Assembly (NCBI GenBank): GCA_964030785.1
Contig: OZ034967.1
Span: 47,659,533 to 47,723,532, forward strand
Direction: 5' to 3'
DNA: 64,000 bases
Origin: Siderastrea siderea
Lineage: Eukaryota > Cnidaria > Anthozoa > Scleractinia > Rhizangiidae
Below are positions 35,402 to 46,571 of the stretch, one piece after another; position 1 is the stretch's first letter, and the number at the start of each line of letters is the position of its first letter. The notes beneath the pieces were generated by a model that saw only the letters and a program-made list of their open reading frames with translations, was not told the DNA's origin and ran no database searches. A program made the position numbers and the translations under genes.

Positions 35402-36215
35402 TGAATTTTAATGATTTGAATGATTTTGTTAGTTCACGCATTCATTACATCTAAGCTAGATAACACCAACTCGCTATTATATGGATTACCTAAATTTCTG
35501 ATAGATCGCCTACAAAATGTCCAGAATGCTGCGGCTCGCGTTGTTACTCGTACAAGGAAGTATGATCACACCAAGCCTGTCTTAAAGCAGCTACACTGGC
35601 TCCCAGTTAGCCAGCGCAAAAATTACAAGATATTACTTTTGACCTACAAAGCGCTCAACGGCCAGGCCCCTAGTTACATTACTGAACTGCAAGAGCCTTA
35701 TGTACCAACCAGGAATCTGCGATCCTCCTCCAAAAACGTACTGAAAGTACCATCTGTCAGGTTAGTAAGTTATGGTCATAGGTGCTTCTCTTTTGTAGCA
35801 CCTAGCCTGTGGAACTCTCTTCCGAATAATATAAGAGAGAGCGGCTCGCTATCAGATTTTAAGACTTGTGTAAAGACATACCTTTTTAACAAATTTTATA
35901 ATTAGTCTATTGGTTAGTCAGTTAATTAGTTCTTCAGATGGTTTAGCTAGTCAGTTAGTTAGTTAGTTAGTTACTTATTAATTAGTTAAGTTAGTTAGTT
36001 AATTAGTTAGTTTCATTTAAAGGTTTTAATGATTCTTAGTTTTTTCATTTTTACAGCTTAGTTATTTTATTAGTTAGTTTATTTTTCTCATGTTTCAGAT
36101 ATTTTTACGTTTTTATCAATTTTATTGGTGAGATTTTTTAAATTATTGTAAAGCGCTATTGGATAGCACTAGAAATTGCGCTCTATAAATTAATTATTAT
36201 TACTATTATTATTTA
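35402..36215 (+). mobile_element. L2/CR1-type LINE 3' end
   Basis: An open frame to 35905 encodes the C-terminus of a non-LTR reverse transcriptase protein: VHAFITSKLDNTNSLLYGLP, LKQHWLP-type KQLHWLPVSQR, YKALNGQAPSYI, and SFVAPSLWNSLPNNIRES. The reading frame is intact over 161 residues but lacks the RT core, so the copy is 5'-truncated and not autonomous. The 3' UTR ends in AAGCGCTATTGG...(ATT)n at 36190-36213. It is better preserved than the copy at 10225. Confidence 0.85.
35926..36012 (+). repeat. (TTAG)n tract in LINE 3' UTR
   Basis: Repeated TTAG/TTAGTTAG units with interruptions sit directly after the LINE stop codon. They are unlike the telomeric hexamer, so a telomere origin is not implied. 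Confidence 0.8.
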
Positions 36216-36990
36216 TTTTGGAAGGCCGACTTTTTCTCGTACAGCAGAAGGCCTCGCAAAACCCATAAGGACAAAACACAACGGCAAAGATTAAATTAAA
36301 ATGTAAATATTCCTCGCAATATTCGATGTTAACAGGGACGATTCGCTATCTCTATACATTTCATTTTATTTGAAAACTACTAGCGGTGACATAGTTTATG
36401 TGGGAAGTACTGGGGCTTGAACCTTCTATAAGATATGACCACAATCAAGATCCTGCTGTTTCTAAAGTAATTAATTAAAGTATAATGAAAAAAAAACAGC
36501 AAAGAAAAAACGACGAGCGAGATGGTTTCCCGATATTTCGGACAGTCAAGCCGTCCTTCTTCGGAGGTACTGGGTGTCCTGTGGTTATATTATATAGTTA
36601 ATACGAATTGGAAAGCGACTAGGTAGGTCATTCACCACTCCCCATAAGTACTTTTACTTCCTGTCGGATAATCCAGTGTATCATCATGTGTGGAGAAGCA
36701 CTCGCCCAAAGTTAATTTGGCCTTACACCTTAAGACTAGAACAAATCCAGGGCGACTATTCAAAGAGGCTATTCAAAAAGTCATTACTGGAACGAAACCT
36801 ATTGAACAGTAATTTTCCTGTAGTGCTGTTTGTTTAACAATTATTCAAGGAGCCAGTGTTGGATATGAAGTGTTTATTTCCGACAAACGCAAGTGGAATA
36901 ATGGTTTTAATGACATTTACAACTTCGGTCATCATTGCTGGATGTTTTGTCGCCTTAGAGGGAGGGTGCCTCCTTTTGGGGAGGCAGGGG
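36216..36990. other. no gene seen
   Basis: 36520-36570 holds a CCCGATATTTCGGACAG...CCGTCCTTCTTCGG block resembling ends of Penelope-like elements. Nothing else could be supported. Confidence 0.4.
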
Positions 36991-37290
36991 AGCAGGATGG
37001 CTCAGTGGTGAGAGCACTCGCCTCCCACCAATGTGGCCCGGATTCGAATCCCGGACTCTGCGTCAGATGTGGGTTGAGTTTGTCGTTGATTCTCTTCCTT
37101 GCTCCGAGAGGTTTTTCTCCGGGTACTCCCGTTTTCCCCTCTCAAAATTTCCAAATTCTAATTGCATTCTCGATCCCTGGCGCAGAAGGATCGTGGGCTC
37201 TGGGGACGAGAATGATTCCAATTGATATTTGTAATGCGCATGCGAACATATTCACATGGAACATGCGCAATATAAATTGATTTATTTCAT
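36991..37290 (+). mobile_element. tRNA-Gly-derived SINE
   Basis: The head matches tRNA-Gly: TGGCTCAGTGG (A box, 36998-37008), CTCGCCTCCCAC anticodon arm, and GGATTCGAATCCCGG (B box, 37040). A body block at 37098-37142 (GCTCCGAGAGGTTTTTCTCC, GGGTACTCCCGTTTTCCCC) is the sort of conserved central core shared by several metazoan SINE families. It would be transcribed by pol III and depends on a LINE for movement. The 3' end is approximate. Confidence 0.8.
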
Positions 37291-38357
37291 TGATTTTTTA
37301 TTTCGTTGCTGCGCATACGTTCTGCGCATCTCGGGATATTCGAGTTTCCGAATGCAATATTTTTTGCGTGGTTTATGACTATGTGGAAAAAGCAGAATTT
37401 TGCAAGAGCTATCAGAATCCAAAAAGAAAATTTAATTGGGGTAGCCACTCATCTTTCAGAGATAATTGAGCTTAAATTTGAAAAAAAAAATTGCCATACA
37501 TTCTTTGTATTTTAACGCTTTTTAAGAATTATGGTTGCTAAATTATCTCTGAAAAATGCGTAGTTACCAGAGGATTCCAATAACCCTTGCTAAGATCTCA
37601 TTTTTCCCCATAGTCAGAACCTTTGCAAAAATACATATGTATTAGAAGGCACCATCCTTAATGGACAAACTTTTGCTTCCCTGCGGAAACGTTTGAACGC
37701 CGGCGGCGCCATTCGACGTGGCATCAATTTCCTTATAAGGCAGAAAGCAAGGGTTTCGGTTTTTATTCGTGATGTTTAATCATGACTATGAATTGGATGA
37801 CACGAAGTAATCAAATTTATAGCAACATTCGAGGACAAAGTGGGTATAGTCAGAGCTTTTTTGGTAAAAAAGCCACAGATTCTCTCAATAACGCATACTT
37901 TGTCCTATCAATGCCCATCGAATCGAGGTTGTTTATAATCATGCAGGTTCGATAATCTTGTTGTCATTTTGGTTAGGTCTGTTAAATGGGGTTGGGGATT
38001 CGACGTAAAGGCTGCACACCCACCACACATCCCGAGCAGTTCCCTTTGTGTTAACAGGGTAAGGAAGGTGGAAGGAAACTCAAAAAAACATTGGCCAGTA
38101 CATATGCTGTCCCACTGTGTACGAAGTCTGGACGAAACATTCGCTTAACGCTGTGGAACTGATTAAACCTGCTTTATTCACCGGATGAAAATCATCGGTT
38201 TACACGAACGAGTTCCTTTATACCTAACCACGCTCTTAACCATATCATCACCGAAAACCTGATGTTTAGTTTGAAGCTGTCTTCTCTCGGTTATCTTTCA
38301 TTTGAAGTCTTAACCAGGTAGTTAAAGGTAATTTTCATCACTATCTAGCCTCAGTAC
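37291..38357. other. no gene seen
   Basis: Short frames only, with no motifs, inverted repeats or RNA-like structure convincing enough to name. Confidence 0.5.
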
Positions 38358-38890
38358 TCAACAACAACAACAAGCTTTATTTGCATGACTACATAGAAAT
38401 TTGGTAGTATTGCAAAAGCTACTTAAATTTAATTACATATTATTTCATTAACTAAGATAATTAGTAAAGTAGAAAATAACATAACATAACAAAGAAAAAA
38501 AAATATTATATATAATATATGAAACAATTACTAACAATAATTGTTCATTTAACTGTTCGAAGTGGTGATCATTGTAACGAGATTGTCTCTCAATTCAAAG
38601 CATGCCGAGATAAATGAGATTAGCTTAATGTTTACAAAGTAGTCAGTGGAATTCATAAGATGTGATAATAGAGTTTCGCGTGGTAGTAGTCGTAGTAATG
38701 GAAGTTTGGATTCTATTTTAGAAAAGAATATGCCGCGTACCTGAGAATAAGCTGGGCAATCTAACAAAAAATGAGTTTCATCTTCAATTTTGTTGCAATT
38801 GCAGAAGTTGCATATTCTTTCATTACGAGGTATATTGTCGTATCTACCTGTTTCGATCCTAAGTTTGTGACAGCTTACTCAATTACTTCA
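38358..38890 (-). mobile_element. LINE 3' fragment with zinc-knuckle C-terminus
   Basis: On the minus strand, RNERICNFCNCNKIEDETHF then LLDCPAYSQVRG gives a C-x2-C ... H-x4-C knuckle typical of LINE protein C-termini, ending near 38549. The 3' end carries an (AAC)n tract at 38358-38374 (GTT repeats on the coding strand). It differs in sequence from the other LINEs here. Confidence 0.75.
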
Positions 38891-39070
38891 CTCCTTTTGC
38901 ATCACTTGTTGTTGTTTTTCGTTTGATTCTGAGCTACAGTGAACCATTTGTTAACTCTAAGATCAGGTTTATGTCAGATTTGTGTAGACTAGAATATTCT
39001 TCGTCATTGTATTACTTTACTGAAAAGACGGCATGGCTGGTTGATCCGTCTTTACTCAATTCAGTGCCCC

Positions 39071-40387
39071 TTACACAGTCTCCGATCGTTTACGGTTAGA
39101 CGTTCTGTAATTGCAAGGTCGGGTATTGTTCTTTACTTTGTGTCCACGCGATTTCATCCCTTTTAAAGTGGCTGTCTTCCCTGTAGGAGATGTTATCGTT
39201 ATTATAGGCAATGGGACCGACTGTGTCCTTGTTCTGCTTTTGTTGTACTCTCTTACTGATGGACCTTGACGGCCTGAAACTTGGAGGTGTATCAGTTTGC
39301 CATTGGTTAATTCCTTTGGTTTGCAAGTCGGTTTATTGTTACCACTGGCACTCTCATGTTGAGGACCTTCATCCACGGCTTGGTTTTCACGATCTCTCAC
39401 TAGCTCCATAGGCTCAGTGCACACTTTGTTGTTGCGAAATGCGCAACGAAGTATTTCAACAAAAGCCATTATAAACTTTCCGTCGAGCCTTGTGAAAATA
39501 AATACATTGACTGCGTACTTTAGATACGTCAACGACCGACATATGGCTATTGCATTAAGAGAGCGTATGTCACGTTTGCTATAAATAACGGAAGCAATGA
39601 TGTAGGGGACATACGAGAGACAGACGACCAGGACAACCTGGAAAATTGTCCAGGAAATAGTCCTCTCCTTCATCTGCCAATGGTATCTTTGTTCTTCAGA
39701 CTCGGAGGCCACATTAACAGAGTGCTCTTTAATAATTTTCTTAACTCTCATGTAGAGATAAATGTTGGAAGAGACTGCAATTACAAACAACAAAAATAAC
39801 ACCCCACGCACTGCTGTCACCACTTTGGGTGCCGTTTTCCGTGGAAGAAGTGGGTTTGGGTTTTCGGTTTTGAGGGCGAAAAACAAGGCTAATCCTGCAC
39901 TGGATGCTATCGCAAGAATAAGCACCACCAAGATTCGTTTCGTCGTGAGAAACTCCTGCCGATTAGAAATTTTTCTTAAAGCATCGTTCCTGTCGATGCT
40001 AAGGAGGAAGAAACAGGTGATGTATCCCCAGAAGAGGCATGGGCCAATGACTTCTTGAGTTAAAGACAGGTTGTAAAGGTGGTCGACAGGAGAAGCTACT
40101 ACCATGGTGCTAAAGGCCAATGGAATGTCCACTATGCTCCCAAGGAGGTCTACAGAAGCAAGACTGGTCAGAATCAAACTGGTAGTTTTTCTCATGAAGA
40201 CGTTCTTCAATCTCAACACCGTGATAACGATGGTGTTTCCAATGATTCCAATCCCTGCCAAAGTGATGATGAACAGACCCAAAAATATTCTGGTTCCGAA
40301 GGATATGTTTTCGTCCACTGGGCTATTTTGTTCTTCTGACGTGGAAGAGTTTCTTGTGCTGGAATTTCCAATCACCATTGCCGTCAT
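39071..40387 (-). CDS. rhodopsin-like (class A) GPCR, single exon, intact
   Basis: A 438-residue intronless frame. The N-terminus has sequons at N8, N13 and N27. Seven helices can be placed at about 33-58, 69-93, 113-135, 150-172, 187-212, 243-269 and 278-300. Class A landmarks are GIIGN (N51), ASVDL (D80), Cys117 at the top of helix 3, and CLSYVP (P261). Three landmarks are changed: DRY is DRN (132-134), NPxxY is NVFIF (294-298), and there is no cysteine in the second extracellular loop to pair with Cys117. The tail of about 130 residues is basic and serine/threonine-rich. It should be a plasma-membrane receptor coupled to G proteins. The ligand is unknown, and the altered motifs could mean unusual coupling. 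ATG at 40387 gives full-length helix 1 with a glycosylated N-terminus. Confidence 0.9.
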   Translation of the reverse strand: MTAMVIGNSSTRNSSTSEEQNSPVDENISFGTRIFLGLFIITLAGIGIIGNTIVITVLRLKNVFMRKTTSLILTSLASVDLLGSIVDIPLAFSTMVVASPVDHLYNLSLTQEVIGPCLFWGYITCFFLLSIDRNDALRKISNRQEFLTTKRILVVLILAIASSAGLALFFALKTENPNPLLPRKTAPKVVTAVRGVLFLLFVIAVSSNIYLYMRVKKIIKEHSVNVASESEEQRYHWQMKERTISWTIFQVVLVVCLSYVPYIIASVIYSKRDIRSLNAIAICRSLTYLKYAVNVFIFTRLDGKFIMAFVEILRCAFRNNKVCTEPMELVRDRENQAVDEGPQHESASGNNKPTCKPKELTNGKLIHLQVSGRQGPSVREYNKSRTRTQSVPLPIITITSPTGKTATLKGMKSRGHKVKNNTRPCNYRTSNRKRSETV

Positions 40388-42284
40388 GTTGTGGTAGCCA
40401 ACGCTTCAACCAGATTGAGAATCAAATAACAGCCTAGAAAAGCAAACGAAAATAAAATGTATCTTTTATGACAGAGAAACGACAATAATTAAAAATCACT
40501 TTGAGTCAATTAAAAAAATGTAGCTTTCCAAGCTCGGATCAAATTGGAATTTAGACATATTTTTGACGAAGAAAGACCGGTCAGTGAATTTGCAGAAAAA
40601 TTTCAAAGCAAACTGGACCGCTGGGAGCTTAGCCAGTGGTCTTACCAGCTCCCTACCACGCCTCCCTCAGCCATTACCGTTAGACGCCGATCAATTGGCA
40701 GACCTGTAATGAGTGTATTTATGTTTTGCCGACGTCGCACGAAGGGCTGTCAAATTTTAGAGCGACGCAGGCAACTGGCAATCAAGAGCGTACATGTATA
40801 TGTATTCCAACCATACAGTAGAGTTCTTTGCAAAAATTCGTTAACTATGCACTGTATTTATAATAAACTTAAAACAGAATACACGGAACATACACTTCAT
40901 TTCGAATACACTTCGAAATCTATCGATCTTAGGAGTATAATTGAGGTCCTAAGTGTAAAATTATACACTTAATACGCAATACATGCAACTGATAAATTAT
41001 TCCTTTGAGTCCTATTACCATATGCACTTTAGACGTCCATTATATATGTTGCGGAAGAACAGGCAGATGAAATGTGCAAACTATTAAACGTGTAACTGAG
41101 AAAGACGCGAGTTGGCAATCCTCCACTTATCCTTTATTGTCCTCTTTATTCTCCCGTTGGAATCATTGTCATGATGACCAAACGCAAAGACGACCAGAGA
41201 TAAATTGTAAATCTTTTTCATAACGCATATTTTGGTGTTGTTTCACATAAACCGAGCAAGTTGTTTTCCTTCAAGATGACTGGAAACACCTGTTCGAAAG
41301 GTCGTAATAGCCTCAGATATATTTTTGCAGAATATACAGAATGGTAGCCTGTCTGTTTCGTTCGAACGGCAAACAGCAGGATTAAACTCATCAGTGGTTT
41401 ACAGTCAGTTAACGATGTTTATCATTGTTTCGGTTCAGCACTATCAGAAAGCTTTCCGTCCTCCCTTGAATCACTAGCTTTTGATACCAGAATTTGTTAA
41501 GACTTACTTTGCTTTCGTTTTCAGCGAATCCATGGAAGGAAAAGCGATATTAAGGGCAGTGCACTAAAACTGGTTAATTTACTCTTGCATGATCGCTGTG
41601 CGATGTCACCTTATAAATATAACTGAGTTAAAGGAAAACTTTAATTAAAAATATGAAGTTGATCAGTGTTTCACAATAGCTTTATTGTGAATGGCATTAA
41701 TTTTTCAATTTTCATAAGGAACATCTAAGTCAATTAGATGCAAAAGTAGACTGGCTTTGCGAGATGTGTATATGCTTGCTTTTGTTCGTTGTTTTTATGG
41801 TAAAACTTATAGGTGCGGTAACACCTACGGAATGTTGCACTCGTTAACCCTCTAAAAGGTTTTATAAACGGGAATATATGTGTAAAGGTCATAGTTTAGT
41901 GTACTCTGTCATCTGGAGGACTTACTTATTTTATTCTGTAGTTGAGGCAGAGCCAGTTTGTGTACTAACAGCAGAAATTCATCACATAGGAGCTATTTAT
42001 GCATCGTGAAGCGAGTCAGAGTCTTCAAAGAGTACGATAAGTGCTAAATCGGAGACTTGTTACTAGAAAGGCGTTTTGGTAAAATCCGACAATTGTAAAC
42101 TACAGTCGTAGAATAATGGGATAAATCGTACAACCGGAGACTTGTCTCTAGAACGTCTCGGTTATACTATTTTTCGATTTAACACTTATGTCGTACTGCT
42201 CTGCAGTGAGTCTTGTGGTTTCCTTCGGCTAATGGACGGAGAATTGTTCATACGCAATCGAGATTTGTGTAATGTATTGTAGTC
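40388..42284. other. GPCR upstream region, no other gene supported
   Basis: A plus-strand frame at 40544-40972 lacks an ATG start and known motifs. The GPCR promoter probably lies in 40388-40800 on the minus strand. The rest is AT-rich without repeats that I could name. Confidence 0.45.
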
Positions 42285-42375
42285 ATGTGTTAGTTGAGTT
42301 GTTTATTGTTGGTCTCTTTCTTGCGCTCCAAGGGGTTTTCTCGAGTCCCCCGTTCTCTCCCGCCAAAAAGGGAAG
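42285..42375 (+). repeat. degenerate SINE core
   Basis: GTTAGTTGAGTTGTTTATTG...CTTGCGCTCCAAGGGGTTTTC...CCCCGTTCTCTCCCGCC resembles the body block of the SINE at 36991 with many changes. No tRNA head remains upstream. Confidence 0.5.
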
Positions 42376-42412
42376 AGCTTAACTTTCTCAATGTTCAAAT
42401 CTATTGTGGAAA

Positions 42413-42545
42413 TTAGGACGCTTAGTGGCCGAGTGGCTAGGGCGCTGGACTGGAAGTCCCGACGTATTTCACAAGCGAGTTCACTTCCTCTCCCAGGCTT
42501 GTAGATAGCCAGCTAGCTTTCTACCTACCAGCTGGGATGTTTGAG
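42413..42545 (+). mobile_element. tRNA-Ser/Leu-like SINE fragment
   Basis: TAGTGGCCGAGTGGCTAGGGC with TGGACTGGAAGTCC looks like the D arm and anticodon arm of a class II tRNA. The B box is not recognisable. A body follows (CAGGCTTGTAGATAGCCAGC, ACCAGCTGGGATG). It is probably a truncated SINE and not a tRNA gene. Confidence 0.5.
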
Positions 42546-44099
42546 GCCGGTTTACGACATGATCGGCGCATGCGAATCGAGCGTTTGCAGTTCACACGCT
42601 ATGTATTGTTGGTTACTGGTCGTCCCGATTTGCCGGACCGACAAAATCGAAGCGTGAATCGTACTTGTATTTTTAACCTGTTGTGTTCAATTTATATTCC
42701 CTGTTTATGGTTATGTGAGTGGAGTGCCTATAAACTAGCATAGGAAAGCTAAGTACAAATCTTCTATTAACACAACATTTACATCTTAAATTCACATCTT
42801 ATCGCCTGCGCTTGATGTGACTTTCCTCCGTAAATATGGTTATTCGTTATTAGTGAAATATAATTTAAATGAAAAACGAAGACATCGAACCAGGAAATTT
42901 GCAACACACTCATTATAACAAAATTCAATAATAACTACCGCGTTGAGTGTACGAGAAGGTGCGAATCCGCGGTTATTAAAGCGATTCATTGAGGGATTGA
43001 GGTGCGCTTGGATTTGATATTCAGCCCCACGGCACATCTAAAAAAAACAACTACATAAGTATATTTTCTTAATAGCAACATAGAAACAATTTACCTTTGG
43101 GAATAAATTTGAGGCTCAAAATCGGAAGCAATAAATAATAAGACAAGGTTAACCTTCAATCGATCACTCAAAGAAAATATTACACCTGCGTTTTTACCGT
43201 ACCAAAAATTAAGGGAGACAAACACGGACACTTCACTGGCTAGAAGATTTATAAACATTTCTCTTGGTGTTCAAGGTCAAACGTTAACCACAGATGCCAG
43301 CATATTATTCAGTTGAAACAGAAAATTGCTGTAAAAAATGACTCAAATCTATTTCTGGTCACTCACTGAGCCAACTCAGTTTTGTTCTTACAGGGATACA
43401 ACCATTTCTAGTGAGATGTAAAAAAACTCAACATTGCCGGCTATAAACACCTCGATAATGTGATTAATATAGTGAAAAGAAAATGTGCCTTACCTCAAAT
43501 TGATTAAATTTTAAGCAAATTTAACGGAGACCATAAGGCACACAGAAGGATTTACACATTAATTAACCATACGCTAGCAAATACAATGCTAATGAAGCTG
43601 TTTAAAAAAAGAGTAATATAATGCCCTCTTGCTTTTTGTTTAATCCACCAATGAACTGTCCTGCGGAGAGCTTAATTTTCCGTTTGGATATAAGATAGTC
43701 AGTCACGTATTCTGGATATTCTTTTTTTCCTGGATTTATAAACAGCCAACGAAGGCTAGAAACTGAGCATTTGACTGAAAGGACAACAATCTGCCATTTT
43801 AGCACCTTACAAAAAGCTATATTTTTAAGAGCTAATGTTACGACCGTGGTGGTCTTGGGTGCATGTGGTTCTCATGGATGGTACGCCTATGACAATGGTC
43901 AGAGGATGCAGTACAGCTGCCTGACTACCAAATCCTAAACAAGATGAAATATTATAAATAAGGGCGGACAGGAAAGCGAACAGAGAAACAAAGGAATAAA
44001 GAAAACCTGATGGACTTCCTTGGAGAACGTTTGAAAAGCAACAGAAATTAGCTATCAATGAAAATTTCACAATGTGACCGACGATCCATGCATCGACTA
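42546..44099. other. no gene seen
   Basis: 42540-42665 is related to the TTAA-flanked MITE (GTCCCGATTTGCCGGACCGAC). Minus-strand frames near 43602-44070 have no motifs. Confidence 0.45.
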
Positions 44100-44420
44100 A
44101 CTTATGGCACGTTTTTTTTTGGCGAGTTTGTAACTTTCGTTATTGTCTTTTTTGGCAAATTTTGGCAAACATTTTTTGGCAAAAATTAAGTGGGTGTCCC
44201 TTTGACAATTTTGACCATCCCACATGCAAGTTATACGTTTTTTAATATGTTGTTTCGTTTCGCAGTCTTCCTGAGTTAATAGCTTCATTTTACTCAGTTT
44301 TATCACTGTAACACTTAAAGAAGGTATGGTTTGCAAACCGAAATATCGGGGAATTTTTCTGGTGCATATGTTTTTTACTTTATCTATCCAAATTTCGCGT
44401 TTTCGTTTTCTGCGTCTTTA
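44100..44420. repeat. dispersed repeat shared with 56505-56740
   Basis: TTTTTTGGCAAAAATTAAGTGGG, TTATACGTTTTTTAATATGT and AGCTTCATTTTACTCAG occur in the same order at 56518-56656. The block ends near GCAAACCGAAATATCGGGG. It may be part of a Penelope-like element because it precedes one at the second site. Confidence 0.65.
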
Positions 44421-45214
44421 TTTCGGCTGCTGTAAGGATCAGTCATACCAAATATAGGAGATTATTCCAAAGAAGGAATAAATTGTTTTATGTGACTGTC
44501 ACGCAATCAGTGAATCTGTAACCAGCACCCAGGCATGGTGCCATCCGGGGGCACAACAGTGCAGTCTTTAATTTATAGATTTAGCCAAGCCAAAAAGCGG
44601 AGCGGAGCCGCCAAGGAATAAATTGGTGTTCGTTTCTCAAAAACAGTCCTGAAACTTTTTGGTCTGAAATATATTTCGGGGGCTTTTTTTGGCTCGTTCG
44701 CTTCCGAAAAGTGTTTCTCGAAAAGCCCGAAAGTGTTCCGAATTGTGCTCCAATACTTTGGGGTTCTGTTCTGTAAAACCAAGCTCGAAAGGTCATTCTA
44801 GATGCTGAGCACAGCCTGATTTTTGTTTTCGGGCATCAAACTGAACACATATTATGAGCCGTCTTGCTTGGTTTTTGTAATGTTTCCATATCCTCTCCTT
44901 GGATTATTGGCTGTTCGCTTGAATGAACTTGAAACGGCGCTCATTTACAACAACAAAGTTTAAATGGCTTATCTTCATCGCGTTCAGATGTTAACAAATA
45001 ACATGAACTGCCACTATTAGTCTGGTCAAAAATTTATACGGGCATTTCACCGGGAGTTTACTGGGATTATCCGAAAGAAAGGATTTTGGGAGCTTCGAAG
45101 CACTTGTAATAAACTTACAGAAGAAATGTCGCGTAGGCTTTTTATAGCAGCCGAGAAAAAATTCGAGCGCTTTGAAGAACACTCATTACTTACCGGATAA
45201 AATAGCTTTAGCTC

Positions 45215-45615
45215 AAAACTGCTTCGCTTATAGTTGCTTAAATAACCCTTATATTTCGTTCTCTAACTTGAGACCATCGAGATTGAGAACAAAAAGACAC
45301 CAAACATGCTTAACTCTATGGCAGAAGTTTTGCGGCTGCAAATTGTTTGAAACTTGAGCGCTTTTAGAAATGTACAGAATTGTTTTTGGAAGCTTTTCGG
45401 ATATGATAGGTTTAAACCGACAACTGCTTCGCTTATAGTTTTTTAAATAACTGTTATATTTCCTTCTCTAACTAGAGACCATCAAGATTCAAAACAAACA
45501 CCAAACTCGCTTCAAATTATGCCGGCATAAAGTTACCCACTTTGAGGAACGCACAAAACTGTTTTCGGAAGCTTTTGGGATAAAATGGCTTTAAACCCAC
45601 AACTGCTTCGCTTAA
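45215..45615 (+). repeat. tandem repeat, about 200-bp period
   Basis: AACTGCTTCGCTTATAGTT, TTCTCTAACTTGAGACCATC and TTTTTGGAAGCTTTTCGG recur at 45218, 45423 and 45600 with divergence. The equivalent array in copy B2 lies at about 48490-48930. Confidence 0.7.
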
Positions 45616-46571
45616 AAAGTTACTACTATTGAAAACTTCTAGGACAAGAAAATCGACAATTGCACAAAGAGATGTACCCGAAAGTCAAAAAAATTGAAAG
45701 CAATTATTCGTCGTAATCTCACTGAAGTGATGCTTGTGCAGCTAGTTGTCTTGCAACTGTGCTTAGACCTACTGTTATGAGAAAACAAACACAAAATAAT
45801 GGACAGAGAAATCGTTTTTGAAAAAAGTTTATTCGAAAACCCGTAAGTTTATACTTAAATGCAATTCGCGTTACACTTCCAAAATCGTGGATCGGTTCAC
45901 GCGCGTGAAATCGGCTGAGCATGGCAAAATATTTGACTACATCTGTCACAAATCTGAGCGCGTTTTCTAATAATTTTTTTAATGCAAAAGTAAATGACAT
46001 ATTTCTAGTGACATAAATTAAATTCCCATTTCAAAACGTAATTTCTTTGACCGTAATACTCAAAATCATGTACCTTACGACCGTTTAAAAAACTTCACTT
46101 ACTCGGTTATGTTTCAGAACAGGGCAAGCTCTCCACGTGAAGAAAACAAAGCGATGAAGTCTTTTGAAGGCAGCTTTTGTAACTTAAACTTTTTCGCCTG
46201 CTACTAGTATTCTTTTGAACTTTTTCTTTCCATTTATAGATATAAGATTTTTTTTTGTCAAGTACGTACTCCCGTACAATCGTTTTGCTAAAGAAGCTTA
46301 AGCCTTTAAAGAAACCTCTTTTTCAAAAGCGACGAGGGTCATGCGATTTCCCGCCAAGAAAAACGCCGGTTGCCTAAAAGCACCGCGCGATTTCCCGCAA
46401 GAAAAGATGGCATTCCCTACCCCCCCCGTTGGTTTGTCTTGGGACTCCCCTCCCCCTCCCGTAGAGTCTGTGCGGACGGACGGACGGACGGTCACGTGAC
46501 TTTTACGTCACAACCAAAATTTCGCGGATCGAAAAAAATCGGATCGATAGGTTCCTGATAGGTTACCAAAT

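Noticed and set aside
35926..36012. Telomere-like (TTAG)n tract
   Set aside because: Unit is 4 bp, interrupted, and sits in a LINE 3' UTR. Cnidarian telomeres are TTAGGG.
36991..37070. A functional tRNA-Gly gene
   Set aside because: The acceptor stem does not pair well, and a SINE body follows directly.
40544..40972. 142-codon plus-strand frame upstream of the GPCR
   Set aside because: It lacks an ATG start, has no known motif and changes composition along its length. Probably chance.
42413..42470. A functional tRNA-Ser gene
   Set aside because: Only D and anticodon arms are recognisable. No B box or 3' acceptor strand.
44573..44796. Overlapping minus-strand frames at the start of copy B1 (and 47883-48077 in B2)
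   Set aside because: The two copies do not keep the same frame or length open, and no domain is visible.
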